Below, one piece after another: positions 23,182-34,017 of a stretch of 64,000 nt of DNA. Within the stretch, counting starts at the first letter, position 1, and each line of letters starts with the position of its first letter. The position numbers and the translations under genes are program-made. A model generated the notes under the pieces. The model was not told the DNA's origin. It made no database searches and saw only the letters and a list, made by a program, of their open reading frames with translations. This DNA comes from Ustulina deusta (taxonomy: Eukaryota; Ascomycota; Sordariomycetes; Xylariales; Xylariaceae), in assembly GCA_023159155.1 (NCBI GenBank), contig JAJNNX010000024.1, positions 186,001 to 250,000 on the forward strand. Reading direction: 5' to 3'.

Positions 23182-24629
23182 ACATTCGTCTGGGACCAGT
23201 TTGGGCCCTTGTAACTCCCGTCACGATGTACTTGCACGTCGCAGACACCAGGGCTATCAACGAGATCTTCGCCAGGCGAAGTGACTCTGTTCGACCTCTC
23301 GAAGAATATAGTAATAGGTCAAATTTATCACGCTTGGTAGGCAACACTTACTAATCGTCAATAGAACTTTTGGAGGTCTATGGCCCTTGCATCTCAACCG
23401 CCGGGGATGACTGGGCTCGCCACCGCAAGGTCGTTGCGGCACCTTTCAACGAGAGCATCATGGAGTTTGTATGGGATGAGTCCCTTCGCCAAGCAAGAAG
23501 CATGCTTCGTCGCTGGACATCCGCCCACAAACCCGGTATCCCCAGTGTGCAAAGAGATACGAGAACACTGTCTCTCGATGTGCTTGCATCTGCAGCATTT
23601 CGAAAGTCGTACATGTTTCACGGCTCAGCCGACCCTGCAGCAGACGAGGCAAGTAGTTACCGCGACTCACTACAAATCGTTCTCGACAATATGGTGCTTC
23701 TGATACTTATCCCTTATTGTCTTCTCGCTAGTCCCTTCTTCCCAAAGAGCTGGACTAGGGTGGGTCATGAAGCAGCCTCTTTTAAAGAGCATATGAGAAA
23801 CATGCTTGAGAAGGAGACAGCAGGACTGAAAAAAGGAGAGTCAGGCTCAGGTGGCATTATGACGGCCTTTGCACGCGGTCTTCAGACACATAGCCAAGAG
23901 GCGAACGTTTCCGAACTGAACATCGACAATACCAGAAGAGGCCTTTCTATAGACGAGATTTTTGGTGACATGTTTGTGATTAACTTCGCCGGTCATGATA
24001 CGACAGCAGTGACTTTCGCGTTTAGTATGCTACTGTTGGCTGCGTATCCTCCGGTTCAAGAGTGGATATCGGAAGAGATTTCCGCGGTAACTAAAGATAT
24101 ACCCATGGAAGAATGGGTTTACAAAACCATCTTCCCATCACTCAAGCGTTGCCGCGCTGTTCTCTTCGAGACCTTGCGCGTGTATCCTCCCATCATGGTT
24201 CTACCTAGAATGAGCTCTCGAGGAACGCAGACAATCCCAGTGGGTGACCGAACGCTTACGATCCCACCGGGAGTCCGCACAACCGTATGCTTGAAAGCCA
24301 TGCAATCCCATCCAGAGTGCTGGCCTGATCCCGACACCTAGAAGCCTTCCCGCTGGATATTCCAGACAACTCCGGCTCCGTCAATTGAACAGGGGCTCAA
24401 CGAAGAGCTTCTAGCACCGAAACCGGGCACTTATTTTCCCAGGTTGAGGCAGTTGCCGTCTTGGCTTGCCTGTTTAAACAACACCGCCTAATTGTCCAGA
24501 AAAAGGCACACGAAAGCGACGAGGCTGCACAACAGCGAGCATTGGCATGCACTCGGGATGTCAACCTCGAGGCATTGCTGAGAATGGCCAATGCTGACAA
24601 AGTCACTCTGATTTGCAAGCGGGTTTGAC
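23169..24629 (+). pseudogene. Truncated cytochrome P450 lacking the haem-binding loop
   Basis: The visible part starts within the N-terminal beta region (GPVWALVTP, YLHVADTRAINEIFARRSD). It passes a 54-nt intron (23311-23364) and continues with LLEVYGPCISTAGDDWARHRKVVAAPFNE, the I-helix motif FAGHDTTAVTF, the K-helix ETLRVYPP and VCLKAMQSHPECWPD. Broken features are: no membrane anchor; a TAG at 24339-24341 where a Trp before KPSRW is expected; and around 24420-24445 the frame jumps from PKPGTY directly to FSQVEAVAVLACLF, so FxxGxxxCxG with the haem-ligand Cys is gone. It cannot bind haem. TGG to TAG is a RIP-type change, and the retroelement begins about 410 bp away. Confidence 0.82.
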
Positions 24630-24748
24630 CCGGGTCGGCTAATATCTGGGTGGTAATCACCCGGCCTTTTTCAAACACGCCGGCATGTATAATTTCTTTC
24701 CGCCTGAGAACTCGGGGTGGATGGCAAGACTGCGTTAGAAGGTGTTTG

Positions 24749-25066
24749 TGTAACAAGGGCATGTATTATGGGCTTGGAACTTAGTCATATTTAGCTAATA
24801 ATTCTCTAGAGGTCTTAAAGTCCATAGTTCCTTTTTTTAAATATTAGACTTAGGAATTTTATAGCTTATTTATGCCTGTTTGCTATTAGGCTATTTAAAA
24901 TATATTCTATAACTTTATTAACAAAAAGTTTTATTAGATTTCTTTATATATATATATAGTCTATATAACTTTTAGTTTTTTTAATAAAAACTTATCTGTT
25001 TTTTTATAGGTCTATTTATTATATTAATAATATAACTAGTAGCTTAATATATTAATCCATATAATA
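24749..25066 (-). repeat. Left LTR (3' LTR) of the outer element
   Basis: 318 bp, starting TGTAACAAGG. The outer ~80 bp keep many C/G bases, while the inner part is almost pure A/T. The terminal CA has become TA. Confidence 0.88.
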
Positions 25067-25794
25067 TTATTTTGTTTTTTTTAATGTTTGTTTTTAAATA
25101 TTTTTATAGTTAAATAATATAAAGGTTTATAAGTTTTTTTAAATTATATTAATAAAACTAATATATAGCTTTTTTTTTCTATTACTATATAAGTAATTAT
25201 AAAGTTTTTAAATGTAATGTTTTTTAGCTAGCTATTTTTTCTATTTAACTAAATACTTTATATTGCTTTAAGTTTTTTAAAAAAAATTATTTTTTTTATT
25301 TAGTAATCTTTAGATTTAATTAAAGCTATTTTTTATAAAACCTAATTAAAATTAAGCAATGCTTAATTATTAATATAATAAAATTTAATAAATAAAACAT
25401 AAAAAAAGTTATAAATTTTTTATTTTTTAAGTAGTATAAATCGGACAGTAAAAAAATTTTTTTTTTTTAAATTTTAAAAAGTTCTAATATTTTTTTGTTA
25501 AGCTTTTTTATAGGTTGTTTAGTTTTAATATTTTTAATATTTAATATTACTAGTTAGTTTTTAGTATAAATAAGTATTTTTATTCTTTTTTTATTAGCCT
25601 AATCTTTTATTTTTTAGTAGTTTTTTTTTAAGTATTTTTATACGTTTTAATAAACTTATATTATTTAATATATATATAGCTAATTCTTTAAGTTATAAAA
25701 TATACTACAAAAAAATTATAAGCTATTAAGTAATACTTATAATTAGTATAAAATAAGGTTATATATATAAATATAAATATAGTATTATTATATA
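25067..25794. other. AT-rich 3' internal part of the outer element
   Basis: No open frame remains. By position this corresponds to the 3' end of the internal region of the outer Gypsy element. Confidence 0.6.
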
Positions 25795-26009
25795 TGTTGG
25801 ATTAATCGTACGCAATTATGGACCCCTTCGTACAAAGGGGTCTAGCCAAGGGGGGTCTAGGCCAAGGGGTCCGGCTAGGACCCACCTACCTATTTCCTTC
25901 CTTTCTCTCCCTTCCTTTGAGTGTGGCATATAGTGAATAGACTGTATTCCACCAACCTTGCAGGCATGTACTGCTGCCTTGGAAATATGCAGTACACTCC
26001 ATTCAAACA
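25795..26009. mobile_element. Solo LTR (215 bp), not RIP-mutated
   Basis: The segment begins TGTTGGATT and ends TTCAAACA, with imperfect terminal inversion (TGTT/AACA). It is flanked on both sides by ATATA (25790-25794 and 26010-26014), consistent with a 5-bp target duplication, although low in information in such DNA. Its base composition is normal, in sharp contrast to the surrounding RIP-degraded sequence. It contains an internal hairpin (GACCCCTT..AAGGGGTC, 25821-25842) and further GGGGTC repeats. No coding region. I infer a single LTR left by recombination of a later insertion. Confidence 0.72.
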
Positions 26010-26410
26010 ATATATAAATTTTGCTATAAAAAATAAATCTTTTTAGTTAGTTATTTTATAATTAATAAATATTTATAAATAAACTTTTAAAAACTAGTTA
26101 AGTTGTTTAGTTTAATTATTAGTTTAAAAATAAAAAACTATACTTATATGCAGCTTAATTTTTATTAGAAATAATATTAAAAAGTATACTATATAATTTC
26201 TAATAAACTTTTGCAAATATTTTAATAAAATTATTAGTTTTTTTTCTTAGATTTTTAAAGCTATAAAATAAGCTATTTTTATAAAAAGGTTAACTATTAC
26301 TTATATAGAGTTGCAGCTATTTAAAAAAAGTAAGTCTATAATAAAATTTATTATAACTAACTATTATAAACTATAATAAAGTTTTATAAGTTATAGTAGT
26401 CTATAAAGGG

Positions 26411-26654
26411 TGTTACGATCAGTTAAGTAAAGCTTTTATAGCTAGTTTATTAATACTATAGACAAAAACTCTAAGCTAAAAAAAAAAAAAAAAAAAAAAA
26501 AAAATCAAAGTTTATAGAGTGAGTAGATATAGATTTTATATGTATAGCTATAGAGTTAAGTTAATTTATATATAGATTTCTTATTTTATTGCTATATAGG
26601 TCTAAAGTTTTTATAAGTTTTGCTAAAACTATACAAACTATATTAATTGTTATA
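26411..26654. repeat. Left LTR of nested element
   Basis: 244 bp. It includes a run of 27 A (26478-26504), where the right copy has a shorter A run, one reason their lengths differ. Confidence 0.8.
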
Positions 26655-29600
26655 CTACTTTTTTCTAAAACTAAAAGTTTAAATATAGTTTTAATTTAAA
26701 ATTACTAATAATATTAAATTTATATAGTTTTTTTATATTATATTGCTTTATTATTATTTTTGTAATTATTTATAAATTTATTAGTTATTATTATATATAT
26801 TTATTTTTATAATTTTATAAAAAGTTCAAAAGCTTTTTTATAAGTTTTATAAAATTAATTAAATTTAATTAATATATTTTAAAAATTTTATATTATATAT
26901 TAAATATTATTAAAATTATAGCTTTTTAAAATAACTTAATATTATAACTTTTTGCTTTTTTTATATATTTTTAACTATTTAATTTGTTTAATTTTAAATT
27001 TTGCTTTACTATTAATATTTTTAACTAAAAGTAATAATTAGATTTATTAAAATAAAAAATTATTATTTATTTTTTGTAATTAGTTAGTATAAAATAAGTT
27101 TTTTATTTTATAAAAGTTAAGCAAATTAAAAATATAGCTAAATTTTTGTTTTTTTAAAATTTTAAAAAGTCTGATTAACTAGAAGTCTAATCTGATAATT
27201 AATATTTATATTATAAAACCTTTTTTTTTTAAAAAAACTTTATTTTTTATTTTAAAATCTACTAGGCGTTTTTTTTTATTAGTTTATAGCTTGTATTATT
27301 TTTATACAAAAGTTATTATATTATATATTATTTTTTAAACGTTTTAAGTTTAGCAAACTAATTTAGGCGCTTGCTACTTAATATTAAAATTTATAATAGT
27401 TTTATTAATATTTATTATTAAAAGGTTTTATATTTTAACTTTTATTGCTACTTTTAGTAGTAATATATTAATTAATAAATATTATAAAAAATTATATATA
27501 AAATTTAAAATAAAAAAATAAATATTTTAATTGTTTTAGTATTTATTAATTAATTAATTTTATTATTTTTTAAGTTTAAAAGTAATAAATATTATTAAAA
27601 TAGTGCTTAATATTTATAAAACTATTAATTATTATTATAAACTTAAAAATAAACAATTTTATATTTTTTAATATTTATATATTTAATATACTAAAAAATC
27701 TATATAAACTTTTATAATATTATATAACTAGTAATTCTATAGTATTTATTTTTTTGCTAAATAAAGTTATAATTAAATAACTAAATTTATTTATAAATAT
27801 TTATATATAGTTATAATTTTATTAGTTAAGTAATATATTTTTACTATTTATTACTATATATTGCTATACTATAGCTAATATAAATAATAAATAAAAAAAA
27901 CTAAAAGTTTTATTTTATAATATTTTAATTTTTTTATAATTATAATAATTATATATATATTATTTATAATTATATTTTAAATAAAACTAATAATATTTTT
28001 GTTTTAATATTTTAATTATTTTATATTAATTTTAATATATAATAATTAAAAATATATAAGCTTTTTAAATTAAAGCTATATAAAAAAAAAAATTTTTATT
28101 TAAAATAACTTTAAATATATATAGCTTTTTGTTTTTATTTTTTAGATCTTATAGTTAGTTTTTTTATTTAATTAGGTTTATTAGGTTAGCTTTTCGGAAA
28201 ATATTAAATAAAAAGCCCATAGTTAATATAAAACCTAATATTTTATTAAGCAGAAGTAATATTATTGTTTATTTTTTAGTTTTTTTAGTTTTAATAATAA
28301 AAAGCTTAGCTATTTTTTTATATAAAATATTAGCTATTATATTTTTTTATTTTAATTAGTATTAAAAAGTAATATTAAAGTTTAATAAAAAGTTAACTTA
28401 ATATATTTATTATATTAATAAAATTTATTTATTTAAAAAATATAATAAAACTTAATAATTAGTTATTATAAAAAATTTAGTTTTAAAAAGCTTTAAATAA
28501 TAATATTTTAAAATTTATATTATTATTAAAAATTTATAGTTTTAAATTAAATAAGTTTGCTTAATTAATATTATTATTTTAAAAAAATACTTTATAAATT
28601 TTTAAGTTATATTTTTTTATTGCTACTAGATAATTTTTTTTGTTATATTATATAAAATATTTATTTTTATTTATATTAGTTAGTTAAACTTAAAAAAAAC
28701 TAAAACAAATATTTTATAAGCTAGTAGTTTTATATATTTAAAAGTTTATTTTTATTTTAGTTCTATTATAAATAGCTTATTTTTTTTAATAGTTAATTTA
28801 AAAAAATAATAATTTTATTAATATAATAAATAAATATATAAATATAATTATAAAGTTTAAAAAATAACCGGATTAATTTAATATTTTTAAAATTATTAAA
28901 ATTTTAATTTAGGATTGTTAAGATTTTTATAGGGTTAATTTTAATTTTAATTTTAGTTTTTATAACTATTTTTAAATAATTAATAATAAATATATTAAAA
29001 TAAATTTTTTTAATATTTTTTTAATATTTAGCTTAATATAAGTAATAAATTATTTTTTTATAATAAGTTTAATATTATTTTTTAGTTTTAAAATAAATTA
29101 AAATATTATTTATATAAATATTTACAAATTTATTTAAAAATTTTTAAATTTATATATTAATAAAAGCTTACTATTAAATAAGTTTTATTTTTAAACTAAA
29201 TAGTAAAACTTTTTATTAAAATATTTTTTTATAAGTTTAAAAAATAATAATAATATAATTTTATAATTAATAATAATTAATAAAAAGTTTTAATAATATT
29301 TAGTTTTATAAATTAAATAATATTATAATAATTAAATATAATATTACTAATATTTAAAACTAATATAATTTAATTTTTTAAATATATATATTTTTTATTA
29401 ATAATTAATTATAAATTTATATTTAATTAATTTAAGTTTAAATATAAATAAAATAAAAATAATATTTAAGTTTATATTTTATTTAATAAAATTTATAGCT
29501 AGCAATTTATTTATAAATTTTTTTTAAATAAAATAAACTATATAAATATATAATATTAATAAAAACTAAAAATATATTTTTTATTATTAAGTTTTAGTAT

Positions 29601-32087
29601 TATATTAAATTTTAGTTATAATAATAGTAAAATTTTTGATTTTTTTTTAAAAAAAAACCTTTTTAAATATAATCGCTAAAAAAATAAAAAATTTTATATT
29701 AACTTTATATATTAAAAATTTTTTCTTTTTAAAAATAGGATTAGTTTATTATTAAAAGTTTTTTATAATATTACTTAGTTAATTTAAATTTATTTTTTTT
29801 ATAAAATATTAATTATTTTTAAATTTCTTTTAAATAGCTTAGTATAATTATTTTTAGTTATTATAAACTTAATTATAATAAGCTTTTTTAAAGTTTTTTT
29901 AGCTAATTGTTTTCATTTATTTTAATAGAAATAATTTTAAAAGTTTTATATAATTTTTTTAATAATAGCTTAGTTTTTTTTTTTTTAAAAAATTATTATA
30001 TAAACTTTTTTTGTTTTAGGTTTAAAAGTCCTAGGTTTTTTTTTGGTTTTTTTAGTTTTAGTTATTTTTAAAATAATTGTTTTATTTTTAAAAAATTATT
30101 TTAATATTTAATAATATTTTTTTAATGCTTAATTATATTAATTTATATTTTGTTATTTATAGCTAAAAATTTGAATTATAATTATTAGCAAAAATTAAAT
30201 TAATAAAAATAGATTATTTAATACTAATAATAATATTATAGCTAAAATTAATAATTTAAAACATTTAGTTTTTAAATTATTAATTATTAATTTTTATAAT
30301 ATATATTAAATATTTATAGATTTTATTAACTATTTTGCTTTAATAATTATAAAACTTTTAAAGTTTAGTTAGCGAAACTATTTTTATTTTTAATTATTGC
30401 TTAATTTATTATATATATTTATAACTAATTATTAAAAAAATATAAACTTTAATATTATATAAAACTAAAATTTTTATTTTAATATTATTAATTTATAATT
30501 AAATAAATATTTTAAAAATAATTAATTTATTTTAGTTATATATTTTAGCTAAAATAAATAAAAAAACTAATAAAAAAACTTTTATTAGTTTAATTTATTT
30601 TTTAAATTAAATAAACTACTAGAGCTATTTTTATTATAGCTTTTTTTTATTAATTAAATATTTAAAACTTTAAGCTTTTAGTTAAAATAATTAATTAATA
30701 TATGCTTTTTTTTATTATAAATAAAATAAGTTTTATTATTTTAATAAGTTTTTTTTTTTTATAATTAACGTTTGTTTTAACTATTTTAAAATAAATATTT
30801 TAACTATTTTAAAATAAATATTTTAAAACTTTTAAAATTAACTAAAAATTAATAAGCTAGTTTATTAAAAACTTAATTATTTAAATTAGATTTTTATTTA
30901 ATTAAACTAATAAGTTTAGTTTATTAATAGTTTTTATAAATTTATTTAATATTATATATTAATTTAATAACTTTATTAATAAATAATTTATAAAAAATAT
31001 TTAAATTTATAAAAGTTTTATATAATTTTTTTTTAAATTTATATAAAAATAGTTCTATAATTTATATTTTTATTAGTTTTATATATATAAACTTAAAATA
31101 TTTTATAAATAATAACTATTTAATTAAAATTATAATAAATTATTAATAAAGCTTAAATTATTTTAATAATATTATTAAATAGTTTTTTAGTTAAATAAAA
31201 ATATATTTTTATTAATTTTTTAATATATTTTTTTAACTAGCTTATAATATACTAAAATTAATTATTTTTAATTTAAAATATAATAATATTTTTATTTAGT
31301 TTTTTTATTAGTTTATAAACCTAATTATTAAATAAAGCTTTATTTTTTATAAATTTACTAAAATTAGTTTTTTATATTTTAGTTTTTTTAATATAAATAA
31401 AGTTTAAAGCATTAAAAAAGAAACTAATAAAATAAAAAACAAATAAAGCAATAAAACTAAAAAGTTTAAAATTAATATTTTTAAATATATTTTTTATTAT
31501 TAAATTATAGTTATTTTTTAAAAGTATTAAAATAAATATATTAAAAAATTAGCGTTTTATTTTTTTTATTTATTAAAAAAGTTTTATTAAAATTAATATA
31601 AAATTATAAGCTTATATAGCTATAATATTTAGTACTATATTTTTAAATATATTATTTATTTTAAATTATTTTAGTTCTAGTTTAAATTTTACTTTTTTAA
31701 GTTTTAATTTTTTGTTTTTTTTAAATCTTTTTTTAAATATTAGTTCGCTTAAAACGTTTACAAAAAAGTTTAACGCTTAATTTTTTTTTTTTTTTATAAA
31801 AAAAAAAATTTTAAAATTATCTAATAATAAAAAGCTAGCTATACTTAAAAATTAAAATTATTTTAATTGTTTAAAAATAAAATAAAAATATTTAAAATTA
31901 GGTTTTTTATAAATTATTAATTTTTAAGTAGTATAAAAATTAAAAGTTTTATTAAAATTATATTAAAGTTAGATTTATATTATAAAATATATAATTTTTT
32001 ATATTAAATATATAATTAAAAAAAATATATATATATATATATATTTATTAAATATTTATTAGCAAATAATTAATAAACTTAAAGTAG

Positions 32088-32335
32088 TATTATAATTAGT
32101 TAAATAAAACTTTTATAGCTAGTTTATTAATACTATAAATAAAAACTTTAAACTAAAAAAAAAAAATTTAAAATAAATAAATAAATTAAAATTTATAAAA
32201 TAAATAAATATAAACTTTATATATATAGCTGCAAAGTTAGGTTAGTCCATACATAGACTTTTTATTTTATTGCTATATAGGTCTAGAGTTCTTGCAGGTT
32301 TTGCCAAAACTATACAGACTATACTAACTATTATA
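32088..32335. repeat. Right LTR of nested element
   Basis: 248 bp. The inner two thirds align with the left copy mainly by transitions. Segments such as GTTAGTCCATACATAG here read GTTAATTTATATATAG on the left, so this copy preserves more of the ancestral bases near its outer end. Confidence 0.8.
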
Positions 32336-33599
32336 AAAAGCATACTATAAGATTTTGCTTTATTAATATTATAAGCACTTTTATATATATTCTTATACTA
32401 ATATTTCTAGGTTTAACTATTAAAAGTTATAAATAATTAATTTTAAAGTTTTATTTATTTTTATATATTTTATTATTAATATATTATATTTAGACTTTAT
32501 TACATTTTTTTAAATAGTAGTAAATATTTATAACTAGTTTTTTTTATATAATAGGCCGTTCTATATTTTAATATTCTTATTAGGTTTTTTTAGCTATAAG
32601 GCATACTTAGCGTTTTTTTTCCCTGCTTAACAGATTTTTTTTATAAAGTTTTAGTTCTATTATAGTATTATTAAACTATATAATTATTCTAATATTAATA
32701 GGACTACTACTACTATAAAAAATAGTATATCTTATAAATAAAAAAAATATTTATTTTATAAAACTGTTTTTATTAGCTAGTTTTTTTTTGTTAAAGTAGT
32801 ATTAAGCTAGTCTAAATATAATATTAGCTTTTTTATTAAGTTGCTTTAAATAATAATTAATTATAAACTAATAAATAAATAATCACTAGGTTTATTACGT
32901 TTGCTTGCAGTTAAAGACTTTTATAGTTATAAAATATATAAAATTTTAATAGTCTAAATAGATCTTAATCTTATATTTAGTACTTTTTAAGTATTAGCGC
33001 TAATAATTAAAAAAGTTTATTATAGCTAAAAATTTTTTGTTATAAATCTTATAATTTATGTTTGCTAGTATAAGCTTATATAAATAAAAAAATAACTAGA
33101 TATAGTTGCTTATTAAGGTTTTTTTATAATAGGACTGCTTTAAAAGCAAAATTTAATGTATTAGTTTTTATATACGCAACTTTTTTTAGGTTAAAGTATA
33201 TTAGAATAAAAGCTATAATAAATTAATATTTTAGTTTTTTAAAAGTTTTACTTATTGCTTTTATTTATTTTTACTTTTTTTTGTTTTTTTTATTAATATT
33301 TATAAAAAGTTTAATAATTACTAAAAAAATTTTAATAAATTATTAATAAAAGTTAGTAAAACTTCTAAATTTTTATAATTTTTATAAAATAGTTAAAGTT
33401 TTTTATTTATTAATATAGTTTATTTTATTTAGCGCTATAAAAATTCTATTAGTTATAATAATATAGCTTAAAATTTTTACTTTTTATATTTGCTATTTAT
33501 ATTTCTAAAAAATAACTACTAGGTTATATTATATTAGTTATTTTAGAACTTTTTTAATTAATTAATTATATTTTTTTAATGTATTAGCATAAATTAATA

Positions 33600-34017
33600 A
33601 ATTGTTTAAATAAACAAAAAATCTAGCATTAATAAAGTTATAAAATATATTATTTATTATAGCTTAAAAAGTTACTAGAACGTTTATAAGTTCTATTAGT
33701 ATAACTATATATTTAAAAAAGCTATATTTATAATAGAATATTATTTTTTATTTGTTTTTTTTTAATAGATATTAAAAAAAATCCAAATTTTAGATTAATT
33801 TTAATAAACTATTTAGCTATTATAAAACAGGCTTATATTTTAGTAATTAATAGGATTAAATACTGGACTATGATTATTATATTATTTAAGCTTTTATAGT
33901 TAACTATAAGCTATAAAAAGTTATTTAAGTCCTTTTTTTTAATAAATATTAAAAAAGCTCTATATAATATAATAGATTTCCGGATAAGCCTAGTTTTTAG
34001 TATTTCTTCTAGTTATA
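33600..34017 (-). pseudogene. Ty3/Gypsy reverse transcriptase remnant
   Basis: The minus-strand reading gives EEILKTRLIRKS, FIKKKD, LIVNYKSLNN and KINLKFG. After a one-base frame change it continues KYSFFKYIVILIELINVLVTF and IINNIFYNF..FFVYLNN. These match the Gypsy order: LIxxS, FVKKKDG, xVDYRxLN, KxDLxxG, FEYxVMPFGLTNAPATFQ and YLDD. Asp residues have become Asn and Gln codons have become stops, as expected from RIP. It gives the outer element's orientation: transcription runs from the right LTR leftward. Confidence 0.85.

Larger units (their letters stand above)
26411..32335. mobile_element. Nested RIP-degraded LTR retrotransposon
   Basis: Direct repeats at 26411-26654 (244 bp) and 32088-32335 (248 bp) define a 5.9-kb element inside the outer one. 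The left copy begins TGTTACGATC and the right one TATTATAATT, a C/T and G/A-only difference. Both end in a form derivable from CTGTTACA. The flanks are AAGGG (26406-26410) and AAAAG (32336-32340), the same 5 bp after two G to A changes. The internal region is A/T to such a degree that I could not recover any protein motif, so superfamily is undetermined. Size fits an autonomous LTR element. Confidence 0.82.

Noticed and set aside
25816..26010. 64-codon minus-strand frame in the island
   Set aside because: Falls wholly within the solo LTR; no protein similarity recognised.
26478..26504. A27 run as the poly(A) tail of a LINE
   Set aside because: It lies inside an LTR, and the matching position of the other LTR copy also has an A run; it is a length-variable homopolymer.
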